Positions 50,973-60,047 of a stretch of 64,000 nt of DNA are shown here, piece by piece. The notes under the pieces were generated by a model. The model did no database searches, had not been told where the DNA came from, and was given only the letters and a program-made list of their open reading frames with translations. Position 1 is the stretch's first letter, and each line of letters begins with the position of its first letter. Source of the stretch: JARDZU01 sp963730285 (GTDB taxonomy: Bacteria; Actinomycetota; Acidimicrobiia; Spongiisociales; ZC4RG35); contig CAVSQY010000001.1 of assembly GCA_963730285.1 (NCBI GenBank), positions 186,001 to 250,000 on the forward strand, given 5' to 3'. A program made the position numbers and the translations under genes.

Positions 50973-52100
50973 ATGCGGATTTCTATCACCAGTGAGGCGC
51001 CGGGCGAGCGACGAGTAGCCATCACCCCCCAGGCAGGCCACAAGTTGGTGGAGAAGGGCCACCAGGTGATGGTGGAAACAGGAGCGGGATCGCGGGCAGG
51101 CTTCACCGACCAGGAGTACCGGGATGCCGGAGCCGACGTCGTCTCAGGTTCCACTTCCGACGCCGACGTGATCATGGTGGTTGGGCCACCCGACGTAGCA
51201 GCCGTGCGCACATTCCCGACCGATTCGATCCTGATCGGGCTCATCGACCCGTTCGACTCGCCGGACCTGATCAAGGCTCTAAATGAGCGGCGCATCTCCT
51301 CGTTCGCGATGGAGGCGATACCGAGATCGACCTTGGCTCAGAGCATGGATGCCCTCTCTTCACAGGCCACGGCGGCCGGATATGAGGCCGTGCTGGTGGC
51401 CGCCACCGCCACAGCACGGTTCTTCCCGATGCTTACGACCGCGGCGGGCACAATCCCGCCTGTCAAGCTCCTGGTGCTGGGAGCCGGAGTCGCAGGTCTC
51501 CAGGCGATCGCCACCTCCCGTCGACTCGGAGCAGTCGTCTCGGCCTATGACATCCGCCCCGAGGTTCAGGAGCAGATCGAGAGTCTCGGCGCCCGATTCG
51601 TCGCGGCTCCCGTCGATGAGTCGGCCGCGGCCGCAAGCGGATATGCCAAGGAAGTGGCCGATGAGACTCAGCGCCGCCAGATGCGGGCCCTCGCCCAACA
51701 TGTGGCCGACTCTGACGTGGTGATCACCACGGCACAGATACCCGGTCACCCGGCGCCTCTCCTCGTGTCCCGTGAGATGGTGGAGGGGATGAAACCGGGA
51801 TCGGTCGTTGTCGACGTGGCCGCCCCAACCGGAGGCAACTGCGAGCTGACGATCCCCGGAGAGACGGTGGTCCATCAGGGGGTCACCATCATCGGACCGG
51901 TGGACCTGGCCGGCCGGGTGGCCGTGGACGCGAGTCAGATGTACTCGAGAAATCTGACTGCGCTGCTCGAGCGCCTGACCGATGAAGAGGGCAGGCCGGC
52001 CATCGACCTCGAAGATGAGATCATTTCAGGGGCTTGCATCACCCACGATGGTCGGGTCGTCCATCCGGTGATCAGACGGTCGCTCGGATTGGAGACATAG
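50973..52100 (+). CDS. pntAA: NAD(P) transhydrogenase alpha subunit part 1
   Basis: A 375-residue protein beginning RISITSEAPGERRVAITPQAGHKLVEKGHQVMVETGAG, with the NAD(H)-binding dI domain motifs SQATAAGYEAVLVAA near residue 130, LLVLGAGVAGLQAIATSRRLGAVVSAYDIRPE near 167, and SVVVDVAAPTGGNCE near 272. It is the soluble NAD(H)-binding part of the three-subunit proton-translocating enzyme found in some bacteria. It couples hydride transfer between NADH and NADP+ to the proton gradient. Two bases separate it from the next subunit gene. Confidence 0.95.
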   Translation: MRISITSEAPGERRVAITPQAGHKLVEKGHQVMVETGAGSRAGFTDQEYRDAGADVVSGSTSDADVIMVVGPPDVAAVRTFPTDSILIGLIDPFDSPDLIKALNERRISSFAMEAIPRSTLAQSMDALSSQATAAGYEAVLVAATATARFFPMLTTAAGTIPPVKLLVLGAGVAGLQAIATSRRLGAVVSAYDIRPEVQEQIESLGARFVAAPVDESAAAASGYAKEVADETQRRQMRALAQHVADSDVVITTAQIPGHPAPLLVSREMVEGMKPGSVVVDVAAPTGGNCELTIPGETVVHQGVTIIGPVDLAGRVAVDASQMYSRNLTALLERLTDEEGRPAIDLEDEIISGACITHDGRVVHPVIRRSLGLET

Positions 52101-52102
52101 GC

Positions 52103-52405
52103 GTGAGCACACTGGTAGTCGGCATAACGGTCTTCGTCCTGGCGTCGTTCGTCGGGTTCGAGGTCATCGCCAAGGTTCCACCGACGCTCCACACCCCCCT
52201 GATGTCGGGGGCTAATGCGATCTCGGGTATCACCATCATCGGAGCCATCACCGCCGCCGGGTTGGGCGTGGCCCCACTGGCTCAGGTCCTTGGATTCCTT
52301 GCGGTGGTGACCGCGACCATCAACGTGGTGGGTGGGTTCCTGGTGACCGATCGGATGCTTGGCATGTTCCGCCGGCCAACCGAGAAGAAGCGAGCCGACC
52401 AGTGA
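52103..52405 (+). CDS. pntAB: NAD(P) transhydrogenase alpha subunit part 2 (membrane)
   Basis: A 100-residue protein made of three transmembrane helices: LVVGITVFVLASFVGFEVIAKV, HTPLMSGANAISGITIIGAI and VLGFLAVVTATINVVGGFLVTDRML. HTPLMSGANAISGI is the conserved family motif. It forms half of the proton channel together with the membrane part of PntB. The GTG start at 52103 lies two bases after pntAA and the stop overlaps pntB by four bases (GTGA). Confidence 0.95.
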   Translation: MSTLVVGITVFVLASFVGFEVIAKVPPTLHTPLMSGANAISGITIIGAITAAGLGVAPLAQVLGFLAVVTATINVVGGFLVTDRMLGMFRRPTEKKRADQ

Positions 52406-53769
52406 TAGAGATCCTCTATCTGCTCTGTGCGGTCGCGTTCATCGTTGGCCTGCGCCGGTTGAACGGGCCCCGAACTGCCCGCTCAGGGAATCTCTTGGCA
52501 GCCATCGGGATGCTTGGTGCAGTGGTGATAACCCTGATCCGCGAGGACATCCTCAATTGGGGCCTGGTGCTGGCGGGATTGGCCGTGGGCACCGCAGTGG
52601 GAGCCTGGGCGGCCGTTCGAGTGCAGATGACCGCAATGCCACAAATGGTTGCGGCCTTCAACGGCTTCGGCGGGATCGCCTCCGCTTTTGTGGCGGCAGA
52701 GACGGTTGTAACCGGAGGTCTCCACGGTCTGCGGCCCGAGATCTCGATCACGATCCTGATCTCGACAGTGATTGGCGCCGTCACCTTCACCGGGAGCTTC
52801 ATCGCGTTCGGAAAGCTGCAGGGAATCGTGACCGGCCGACCCATCACATTCCCCGGCCAGCAACTGATCAACGGGGGCCTGACTTTGCTGGCAGCAGGAT
52901 TCGGCATATGGATGATCGTGGCCGAGAACCCCACGGGCTATTGGGTGCTCGGAGCCATCGCCCTGGTCATCGGGGTCCTGGCTGTCATCCCAATCGGTGG
53001 CGCCGACATGCCCGTCGTGATCTCGCTGCTCAACTCGTTCTCCGGGCTGGCGGCGTCCGCAGCCGGCTTTGTCATCTCCAACAACGCCCTGATCATCGGT
53101 GGCGCCCTGGTGGGAGCGGCCGGGCTGATCCTCACCGTCCAGATGACCGAAGCGATGAACAGGTCGCTTGCCAATGTCCTCTTTGCCGGTTTCGGGACCG
53201 GGGACGGCTCAGGGCCGACCGGAGTGATGAGCGATCGACCGGTGAAGCGCGCCACGGCCGACGATGCCGCCATCGCCCTCGCCTACGCCGACACCGTGAT
53301 GATCGTCCCCGGATACGGGTTGGCGGTGGCTCAGGCCCAGCACGCGGTGCGCAAACTGGCCAACGCCCTCGAAGATCGTGGCATCAAGGTGGAATATGCC
53401 ATCCACCCGGTGGCCGGGCGGATGCCGGGGCACATGAACGTGCTCTTGGCCGAGGCCGACGTTCCCTACGACCAGTTGCTCGATCTCGAGACGGCCGACC
53501 CCCAACTCCCGCAAACCGACGTCGTCCTCGTCCTCGGAGCAAACGACGTGGTCAACCCGTCTGCGAGGGACGACCCGACTTCGCCCATCTACGGCATGCC
53601 GATCCTCAATGTCGATCGCGCTACGACGGTGGTGGTGGTCAAACGGAGCCTGTCGCCCGGGTTTGCCGGCATCGACAACCCGCTGTTCTACGAGGACAAC
53701 ACCTTGATGTACTTCGCCGATGCCAAGGATGCCCTGGAGGAGACTCTGGCGGCCCTTCGCAACGTCTGA
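52402..53769 (+). CDS. pntB: NAD(P) transhydrogenase beta subunit
   Basis: A 455-residue subunit with about nine membrane helices (LLCAVAFIVGLRRLNGP, MVAAFNGFGGIASAFVA, GADMPVVISLLNSFSGLAASAAGF) and the C-terminal NADP(H)-binding dIII domain: VMIVPGYGLAVAQAQHAVRKLANALEDRG, VEYAIHPVAGRMPGHMNVLLAEADVPYDQL, VVLVLGANDVVNPSARDDP and VDRATTVVVVKRSLSPGFAGIDNPLF. All catalytic loops look intact. It completes a functional NADPH-producing transhydrogenase. Confidence 0.96.
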   Translation: MIEILYLLCAVAFIVGLRRLNGPRTARSGNLLAAIGMLGAVVITLIREDILNWGLVLAGLAVGTAVGAWAAVRVQMTAMPQMVAAFNGFGGIASAFVAAETVVTGGLHGLRPEISITILISTVIGAVTFTGSFIAFGKLQGIVTGRPITFPGQQLINGGLTLLAAGFGIWMIVAENPTGYWVLGAIALVIGVLAVIPIGGADMPVVISLLNSFSGLAASAAGFVISNNALIIGGALVGAAGLILTVQMTEAMNRSLANVLFAGFGTGDGSGPTGVMSDRPVKRATADDAAIALAYADTVMIVPGYGLAVAQAQHAVRKLANALEDRGIKVEYAIHPVAGRMPGHMNVLLAEADVPYDQLLDLETADPQLPQTDVVLVLGANDVVNPSARDDPTSPIYGMPILNVDRATTVVVVKRSLSPGFAGIDNPLFYEDNTLMYFADAKDALEETLAALRNV

Positions 53770-53808
53770 GGCCAGGGTGTTTCCGGATCCGGCTGGACGG
53801 GCAACAAT

Positions 53809-54750
53809 GTGTTGAGTGATCCCGAGAGCTCGGAAACCCAGTTGACTGCGTCGCCATCAAGCGGAGACGACCGACGAACTGCCTCCCGACATCGGTCGCG
53901 TCTTGCGGTGATGTTCGGAGTGGTGACGGTGTTCATGCTGGCCGAGGCGACAGCCGGGCTCCTCACCAATTCCCTTGCGCTCCTGTCCGACGCAGGGCAC
54001 ATGGCAACCGATGCCCTCGGGCTCGGGATGGCCCTGGCCGCCATCATCGCCGCCGATCGCGCCCGCGCCGGCGATCACAGGACCTTCGGCCTCTATCGAG
54101 TCGAGATACTCGCCGCCCTGGCCAACTCCGTGCTCTTGCTCGGCGTGGCTGGGTATGTGCTGTACGAGGCCGCATCCCGGTTCCAGAGCCCTCCCGAGGT
54201 GTTGACCGGCCCCATGCTGGTGGTGGCAGTCGTCGGCCTCGGGATCAACATCCTCGGGCTCGGGATGCTCCGGGCGGGAGCCGGTGGATCCATCAATCTC
54301 GAGGGGGCATTTCTCGAGGTCCTAGCCGACCTCTGGGGCTCGGTCGGGGTAATCGCGGCGGCACTCATCATGATCTGGACCGAATGGCCATACGCCGATC
54401 CGCTTTTTGCGGCAGCTATCGGCCTGTTCATCCTTCCCAGGGCATTCCGTTTGGGAAGCAGGAGCTTGCGCATTCTGGTGCAGGCCGCTCCGGCGCGACT
54501 CGACCTCAACGCCATCAAGGGTGACCTGGCCGCCATAGACGGAGTCGCCGATGTCCACGATCTTCACGTTTGGACGCTGACGTCCGAGATGGATGTCGCC
54601 TCGGTCCATCTCATGATCCCCGAAGCATCGGATCCCCATCGGGTCCTCGATGAGGCCACCCGTCTGCTCCGCGATCAGCACGGCATCGCCCACGCCACCC
54701 TCCAGGTCGAGCCCGAGACACACGCCGAGTGCCAGGAGATCACCTGGTGA
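53809..54750 (+). CDS. Cation diffusion facilitator (CzcD-like) metal exporter
   Basis: A 313-residue CDF protein with six membrane helices. The metal-site helix is LALLSDAGHMATDALGLGMALAA near residue 55, and the second pair lies in LEGAFLEVLADLWGSVGVIAAAL near 166. The C-terminal cytoplasmic domain is ferredoxin-like (DGVADVHDLHVWTLTSEMDVASVHLMI). It exports zinc, cobalt or cadmium using protons. The His/Asp pairs favour Zn/Cd/Co over Mn. GTG start at 53809, soon after pntB. Confidence 0.92.
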   Translation: MLSDPESSETQLTASPSSGDDRRTASRHRSRLAVMFGVVTVFMLAEATAGLLTNSLALLSDAGHMATDALGLGMALAAIIAADRARAGDHRTFGLYRVEILAALANSVLLLGVAGYVLYEAASRFQSPPEVLTGPMLVVAVVGLGINILGLGMLRAGAGGSINLEGAFLEVLADLWGSVGVIAAALIMIWTEWPYADPLFAAAIGLFILPRAFRLGSRSLRILVQAAPARLDLNAIKGDLAAIDGVADVHDLHVWTLTSEMDVASVHLMIPEASDPHRVLDEATRLLRDQHGIAHATLQVEPETHAECQEITW

Positions 54751-54830
54751 CGGCTATTAGGTCCATTTGGCTGGAGATATGGGGAGAATGGCCCTCTGAT
54801 CACTCATCCTGAACGGCGAAGATCGATGCC

Positions 54831-55277
54831 ATGACACAGAATCACGAGTACATGGTCAGGGTTGGCTCCACCGGTCTGAAAACAGGTGAGCTCACGTCGG
54901 CGGAAGACGGGCTGCCGGATATCGGCGTGGCATCGCCGCCCCAGTTCGGTGGGCCAGGGGAGACGTGGAGCCCCGAGCATCTCTTCGTCGCCGCCCTTGC
55001 ATCGTGTCTGATGACCACTTTTCGCTCCATCGCCGAGGCATCGGGTCTCGAAGTCGAGGGATACGTGGATCGCGCCGTCGGCCACCTCACCCAGGATGAG
55101 AACCGCCTCTATCGAGTCGACACGGTGACACTGAGCCCCGAGATAGTGATCTCGGACACATCGAAGCTCGAGAAGGCCTATCGAATCTTGGACAAGGCCG
55201 AGAAGGCGTGCCTGGTCAGCCGATCGGTCAACACCGAGGTGACGGTCAACGGGTCGATAGAAGCGTCCCCGGTATGA
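54831..55277 (+). CDS. OsmC family peroxiredoxin-like protein
   Basis: A 148-residue OsmC/Ohr-fold protein. The two redox cysteines are present in VAALASCLMTTFRSIAEASG near residue 63 and KAEKACLVSRSVNTEV near 123, with the conserved glutamate in GGPGETWSPEHLF. OsmC and Ohr proteins reduce organic hydroperoxides using lipoyl or thiol donors. The start at 54831 is ATG. It is convergent with the DHOD-like gene, ending ten bases before it. Confidence 0.9.
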   Translation: MTQNHEYMVRVGSTGLKTGELTSAEDGLPDIGVASPPQFGGPGETWSPEHLFVAALASCLMTTFRSIAEASGLEVEGYVDRAVGHLTQDENRLYRVDTVTLSPEIVISDTSKLEKAYRILDKAEKACLVSRSVNTEVTVNGSIEASPV

Positions 55278-55286
55278 CCCTTCCGG

Positions 55287-56294
55287 TCACCAAGACGGCG
55301 CATACGAAGTGAGCGTCTTCATGTAGTTGGCCCGCTCGAAAGCGCTCGGGTCGCTCACCGCCTCCTGACTCAGGCTCCCTCTCGCCTGGGCTACGGAGAG
55401 GTAACCGTTCTCGTCCAACCACGCGTGCAGCCCATCCCGGACCAACGTCAGCTGCTCCGGTCCATGCCGCAACAAGGCCGAGGCCATCATGATCACCGTA
55501 GAGCCGGCAAGGAGTGCCTTGATCGCGTCGTCGGGCTGATGGACGCCCGTGGTCGCTGCGAGATCGGCGCTGATCCGGCCGTGAAGGATGGCAATCCAGC
55601 GAAGGACCATCCGAAGCTCATACGAGCTCGAGAGCGCCAGGTTGGGCACCACACTCATGGTCCCCAGATCGATGTCTGGCTGATAGAACCGGTTGAACAG
55701 CACGAGAGCGTCGGCACCGGCCTCTCCGAGCCTCCGCGCCATCGATCCCATGGCCGAGAAATATGGCCCTACCTTGACGGCCAAGGGCAGATCGATGGCC
55801 GCGCGAACCGTCTCCACCAGGTGCAGATAGCCCAACTCGACTTGTGACGAGGTCTCGTCGATCCCGGCGGCCACCCGGTAGATGTTGAGCTCCAATGCAT
55901 CGATGCCATGGTCGGCCAACACCCGGGCATAGAGCGTCCACCCGCCCGCCGACACACCATTGAGGCTGGCGATGACCGGGACACCGGCCTCGGCGCGAGC
56001 CCGTTTCACCAGGTCGAGATAGAGATCGGGGCCGGTGTTGTAATCGTCCAGCTGTGGCAGATAGCCGCTTGGGGCCTCTCCAAAGCCACCGGCGCCGAGT
56101 TCGAGCCCATAGTGCACGGCCATGGCGTCGTGCTCAATCTGCTCCTCGAAGAGGCTGGGGAGGACTATGGCCGGTGCACCTGCTTCGACCAGGGCCAAGA
56201 TGTGATCGATGTCGCCGGTGAGTGGCGAGGCCGATGGCATCACGGGATGCGCCAGCTCCAAACCCAGGTAGGTGGTCGACAGATCGACGCTCAT
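55287..56294 (-). CDS. Dihydroorotate dehydrogenase-like flavoprotein
   Basis: A 335-residue FMN-binding TIM barrel: TTYLGLELAHPVMPSASPLTGD at the start, VPVIASLNGVSAGGW, IDALELNIYRVAAG (the usual LNxSCPN is replaced), LPLAVKVGPYFSAMGSMARRLGEAGADALVLFNRFYQPDIDL, and the phosphate-binding ADLAATTGVHQPDDAIKALLAGSTVIMMASALL. It is a dihydroorotate dehydrogenase-like protein rather than a true PyrD, since the active-site Ser/Cys loop is altered. Its ATG overlaps the stop of pyruvate:ferredoxin oxidoreductase (ATGA), so the two are co-translated and may share electrons. Confidence 0.88.
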   Translation of the reverse strand: MSVDLSTTYLGLELAHPVMPSASPLTGDIDHILALVEAGAPAIVLPSLFEEQIEHDAMAVHYGLELGAGGFGEAPSGYLPQLDDYNTGPDLYLDLVKRARAEAGVPVIASLNGVSAGGWTLYARVLADHGIDALELNIYRVAAGIDETSSQVELGYLHLVETVRAAIDLPLAVKVGPYFSAMGSMARRLGEAGADALVLFNRFYQPDIDLGTMSVVPNLALSSSYELRMVLRWIAILHGRISADLAATTGVHQPDDAIKALLAGSTVIMMASALLRHGPEQLTLVRDGLHAWLDENGYLSVAQARGSLSQEAVSDPSAFERANYMKTLTSYAPSW

Positions 56295-59200
56295 TCCTCA
56301 ACCTCCGCATATTCGGCCGTCCGATGGATGGTCACCATTTGCTCGTAGAAGTGCCAACGGTCGTCGATGTCCCTCTGTGCCAGAGTCATCAGCTCCTCGG
56401 CCCGGTCGGGATTGGCCCGCCCCAGCATGGCGAACCGGGCTTCCTTCTGGGCAAATTCCTTGAAGGGGATTGTGGGCTTTCGGCTGTCAAGGCGAAGACC
56501 CGGGTGGCCGGAGATCTCTCGCCCAGGGTCATATCGATACAACGGCCAATAGCCCGACTCGGTTGCCTCTCGCTGATGATCCATCTCGTAGGTCATGTCC
56601 ATCCCATGTGCGATGCACGGGCTGTATGCGATGAGCAGTGAGACCCCGGGGTGCTGCTCGGCCTCCATGAAAGCGCGAACGGTCTGGGTCGGATTGGCTC
56701 CCATCGCCACCTGCCCGACATAGACGTTCCCATAGGACATGGCGATCTGTCCCAGGTCCTTCTTGGCCGTCGCCTTGCCACCGGCCGCGAACTTGGCGAT
56801 GGCGCCCCTCGGTGTCGCCTTGGACGCTTGACCGCCGGTATTCGAGTAGACCTCGGTGTCGAGGACGAGGATGTTGATGTTCCTCCCTGACGCGAACACA
56901 TGGTCCAAACCGCCGAACCCGATGTCGTAGGCCCAACCGTCGCCTCCAACGATCCAGACGCTGGTGTCTATGAGAGCGTCTGCGACTCCCTCGAGACGAC
57001 GCGGGAGTGGCCCCTCGAGATCGGCAATCAGCTTCTTCAACTCGGCCACTTGCTCACGCTGAAGCTCGAGCAACGCCTCAGGGTCGGTGCGATCGGGAAG
57101 CTCCACAGTGTCCAGGATCCTTGAAGCGAGGCCACCCAGCTCGGGTGCCAGGGCGGTCACCAGAAGCACGGCATCATCCTTCTGTGCCTCCAGGGCGAGC
57201 CGCATCCCCAAACCGAACTCGGCGTTGTCCTCGAAGAGGCTGTTCGACCATGCCGGTCCTCGGCCTTTGGAATTCGTGGTCCACGGCGTGGTGGGCAGAT
57301 TTCCTCCATAGATGGACGAGCAGCCGGTGGCGTTGGCCACCACGACCCTGTCACCGAAGAGCTGCGTCATCAGCTTGATATATGGCGTCTCGCCACAGCC
57401 GGCGCAGGCTCCGGAGAATTCGAAGAGAGGCTCGAGGAACTGGGAGCCCTTGACCGTGGCCACCTTCACATCGGAGCGATCGACCTCGGGAATCTCGAGA
57501 AAGTAGCTGAAGTTGCGACGCTCCCGCTCGAGGTGCTCATCCTTGGGCTCCATGTTGATCGCCTTGTGCTTGGTGACCTCCTTGGACTTGGCCGGGCAGA
57601 TCTCCACACAAACACCACAACCCGTGCAATCGTCAGGGGCGACCTGGATGACAATCCGCTTCCCTTCGAAGTCTTTGTTGGTCGACTCCTTCCAGGCGAA
57701 GCCGTCCGGGATGTCCAAGGAGGGATCGAAGGCTTTGAGTCTGATGGCAGCGTGAGGACAAGCCAGGGCACACCTTCCACAATCGATGCAAATTGACGAG
57801 TCCCATATCGGTATCTCGAAAGCAATCGAGCGCTTTTCCCATCGGGCGGTTCCTGTTGGGAAGGTGCCGTCCACCGGCAGGGCGGACACGGGCAGCAGGT
57901 CGCCATGGCCTTCCATCATCATCGCCGTCACCCTCTTGACGAAGTCTGGGGCGATCTCCGGGATCGAGGGGGACAAGTCGTGTTGTTCGGCCGGCTCGCC
58001 GACCTGGACTCTGTACAAGCCTCCGAGGGCGCGATCCACTGCCTGGTCATTGCGACGCACAACGGCCTCACCACGCTTGCCGTAGGTCTTCTCGATCTGG
58101 TGCTTGATCTCGGCAACCGCCCGTTCAGTCGGGAGGAAATCGGTCAACTCGAAGAAACAAGTCTGAAGGACGGTGTTTATTCGCAACCCGAGACCGGCCT
58201 CCCTGGCGATGGTCATCGCGTCAACGGCCCACAACTCGAGTCCCTTGTCGATGATCGTCCTCTGCGCCTTCGGCGGGATCTTCGACCAGGTGCCCTCCGG
58301 CCCATACGGGCTGTTGATCAGCACTTTGGCTCCGGCTGCCGCCCGATCGAGCGCATCGGTGCTCTCGAGGAAATCGAACTGGTGGACTGCAACAAACCCG
58401 GCCTTGTCGATCAAGTAGGTGGAGTCGATGGGCTCTGAGGAAACACGAAGGTGTGACACGGTGCGCGAACCGGACTTCTTCGAGTCGTAGACGAAGTAGC
58501 CCTGTGCGTGGAGAGATGTCGACTCGCCGATGATCTTCACCGAGTTCTTGTTTGCCCCCACGGTCCCGTCCGACCCGAGGCCGTAGAACACCGCCCGCGT
58601 TACCTCTTGCGGCTCCCGATACCAGTCGGTGTCGTACTCGATCGAGAGCCGGGTCACGTCGTCGCGGATACCGACCGTGAAGTGGCGCTTGGGAGTATCA
58701 CCACCCAACTCGGAGAACACTCCAGCCACCATCGCCGGTGTGAACTCCTTGGAGGAGAGCCCGTACCTGCCGCCCACGACGTCAACATCCCGACCTTGCT
58801 CGGCCAGCGCGGCAACGACATCCAGGTAGAGCGGGTCACCCACGGCACCGGGCTCCTTGGTGCGATCCATCACGGCCACACGCGCTGTGCTCTCGGGGAG
58901 GGATGCCGCAAAGGAGGAGGCGTCGAATGGCCGGTACAACTTGACCGCGATCAGGCCGACTCTCTCCCCATCGGCGACCAGCCGATCGATGGCCTCGGAA
59001 GCCGCGCCGACTCCCGAGCCCATCAGAACAATCACCCGGTCGGGATCCGGTGAGCCGCGGTATTCGAACAATCGATGGTGACGTCCGGTCAGGTCGCCGA
59101 GACGATCCATGACCTGGCTGACGATTGCCGGAAGTGCCTCGTAGTAGGTGTTGGCGGCCTCCCGCGCCTGGAAGAAGACGTCCGGGTTCTGGGCCGTGCC

Positions 59201-59857
59201 CCGGAGGACCGGTTGGTTTGGGTTGAGGGCGCGCAGCCGATGGTCGGCAATCAGGTTTTCGTCCACCAGACGACGGAGAGTGTCGTCGTCGATCACCTCG
59301 ATCTTGGCCACCTCGTGAGAGGTGCGGAAGCCATCGAAGAAGTGGAGGAAGGGTATTCGAGACTCCAGTGTGGCCAGGTGAGCGACCAGTGCCAGGTCAT
59401 GGGCTTCCTGCACCGAGCTGGAGGAGAGGAATGCAAACCCTGTCTGCCTCGCACCCATCACGTCGGAGTGATCGCCGAATATCGAAAGCGCGTGGGTGGC
59501 CACCGTGCGGGCGGCAACGTGAATCACTGCCGGGGTCAGCTCGCCGGCAATCTTGTACATGTTGGGCAGCATTAGCAGGAGCCCTTGCGAGGCGGTGAAG
59601 GTAGTGGTTAGAGCCCCCGCCTGAAGTGAGCCGTGCATCGCCCCGGCGGCGCCGCCCTCCGACTGCATCTCCACCACGTCCGGGACCACACCCCACAGAT
59701 TGGGTCGCCCTTGCAGCGACCAGGCGTCCGCCAACTCACCCATCGGTGACGCCGGCGTGATCGGGTAGATGGCGATGACTTCGCTGAGTTTGTGGGCGAT
59801 TCGGGCAGCGGCCTCATTGCCATCAACCGTGGCGAATCGCGATTCTGCTGAGCTCAC
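56291..59857 (-). CDS. nifJ: Pyruvate:ferredoxin (flavodoxin) oxidoreductase
   Basis: A protein of about 1188 residues with the full single-chain PFOR architecture: domain I FATVDGNEAAARIAHKLSEVIAIYPITPASPMGE, then MLPNMYKIAGELTPAVIHVAART, the gamma domain, two 4Fe-4S motifs CIDCGRCALACPHAAI and CTGCGVCVEICPAKSKE near residue 690 and 750, the proximal cluster cysteines in ACAGCGETPYIK, and the TPP domain GDGWAYDIGFGGLDHVF with YSNTGGQASKATPRG. It makes acetyl-CoA, CO2 and reduced ferredoxin from pyruvate, so the host can run anaerobic or low-oxygen pyruvate metabolism. The GTG at 59857 fits the family; a TTG at 59881 is possible. Confidence 0.95.
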   Translation of the reverse strand: MSSAESRFATVDGNEAAARIAHKLSEVIAIYPITPASPMGELADAWSLQGRPNLWGVVPDVVEMQSEGGAAGAMHGSLQAGALTTTFTASQGLLLMLPNMYKIAGELTPAVIHVAARTVATHALSIFGDHSDVMGARQTGFAFLSSSSVQEAHDLALVAHLATLESRIPFLHFFDGFRTSHEVAKIEVIDDDTLRRLVDENLIADHRLRALNPNQPVLRGTAQNPDVFFQAREAANTYYEALPAIVSQVMDRLGDLTGRHHRLFEYRGSPDPDRVIVLMGSGVGAASEAIDRLVADGERVGLIAVKLYRPFDASSFAASLPESTARVAVMDRTKEPGAVGDPLYLDVVAALAEQGRDVDVVGGRYGLSSKEFTPAMVAGVFSELGGDTPKRHFTVGIRDDVTRLSIEYDTDWYREPQEVTRAVFYGLGSDGTVGANKNSVKIIGESTSLHAQGYFVYDSKKSGSRTVSHLRVSSEPIDSTYLIDKAGFVAVHQFDFLESTDALDRAAAGAKVLINSPYGPEGTWSKIPPKAQRTIIDKGLELWAVDAMTIAREAGLGLRINTVLQTCFFELTDFLPTERAVAEIKHQIEKTYGKRGEAVVRRNDQAVDRALGGLYRVQVGEPAEQHDLSPSIPEIAPDFVKRVTAMMMEGHGDLLPVSALPVDGTFPTGTARWEKRSIAFEIPIWDSSICIDCGRCALACPHAAIRLKAFDPSLDIPDGFAWKESTNKDFEGKRIVIQVAPDDCTGCGVCVEICPAKSKEVTKHKAINMEPKDEHLERERRNFSYFLEIPEVDRSDVKVATVKGSQFLEPLFEFSGACAGCGETPYIKLMTQLFGDRVVVANATGCSSIYGGNLPTTPWTTNSKGRGPAWSNSLFEDNAEFGLGMRLALEAQKDDAVLLVTALAPELGGLASRILDTVELPDRTDPEALLELQREQVAELKKLIADLEGPLPRRLEGVADALIDTSVWIVGGDGWAYDIGFGGLDHVFASGRNINILVLDTEVYSNTGGQASKATPRGAIAKFAAGGKATAKKDLGQIAMSYGNVYVGQVAMGANPTQTVRAFMEAEQHPGVSLLIAYSPCIAHGMDMTYEMDHQREATESGYWPLYRYDPGREISGHPGLRLDSRKPTIPFKEFAQKEARFAMLGRANPDRAEELMTLAQRDIDDRWHFYEQMVTIHRTAEYAEVEE

Positions 59858-60002
59858 CTCCCCAACATACGCAGTCGGCAACGCGTCACAAAGGGACCAA
59901 AGTCCCCGATCGCTGGGGCCGATCGCCGCGGCATTGGCTGGCGAATCCTGTTTCCAATCGGTGTCTTCGGGGAAAGTCGCCTAGCCGCGAAGAGGAAGTA
60001 CC

Positions 60003-60047
60003 TTGTTGCAGCCGCCTGCGAGGCGGCCTTTTTGGAGGTGGAATTGA
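60003..60047 (+). other. Possible 14-codon leader peptide across the terminator
   Basis: TTG at 60003 opens a frame reading LLQPPARRPFWRWN and stops at TGA 60045-60047, which overlaps the LCP start TTG at 60044 (TTGA). AGAGGAAG lies just upstream. The frame covers the terminator stem and contains two consecutive prolines, arginine codons and two tryptophans. A leader-peptide role is inference. Confidence 0.3.
60011..60033 (+). terminator. Intrinsic terminator in the leader of the LCP gene
   Basis: GCCGCCT-GCG-AGGCGGC followed by CTTTTT is a textbook Rho-independent terminator. It ends 11 bases before the TTG start of the LCP gene, with the ribosome site TGGAGG immediately after the T-run. 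No plus-strand gene lies upstream, so it may work as an attenuator of its own leader. Confidence 0.8.

Noticed and set aside
52359..53819. 486-codon plus-strand frame over pntB
   Set aside because: It is an out-of-frame Arg/Gly/Pro-rich translation of pntB, whose own frame has all membrane and NADP-binding motifs.
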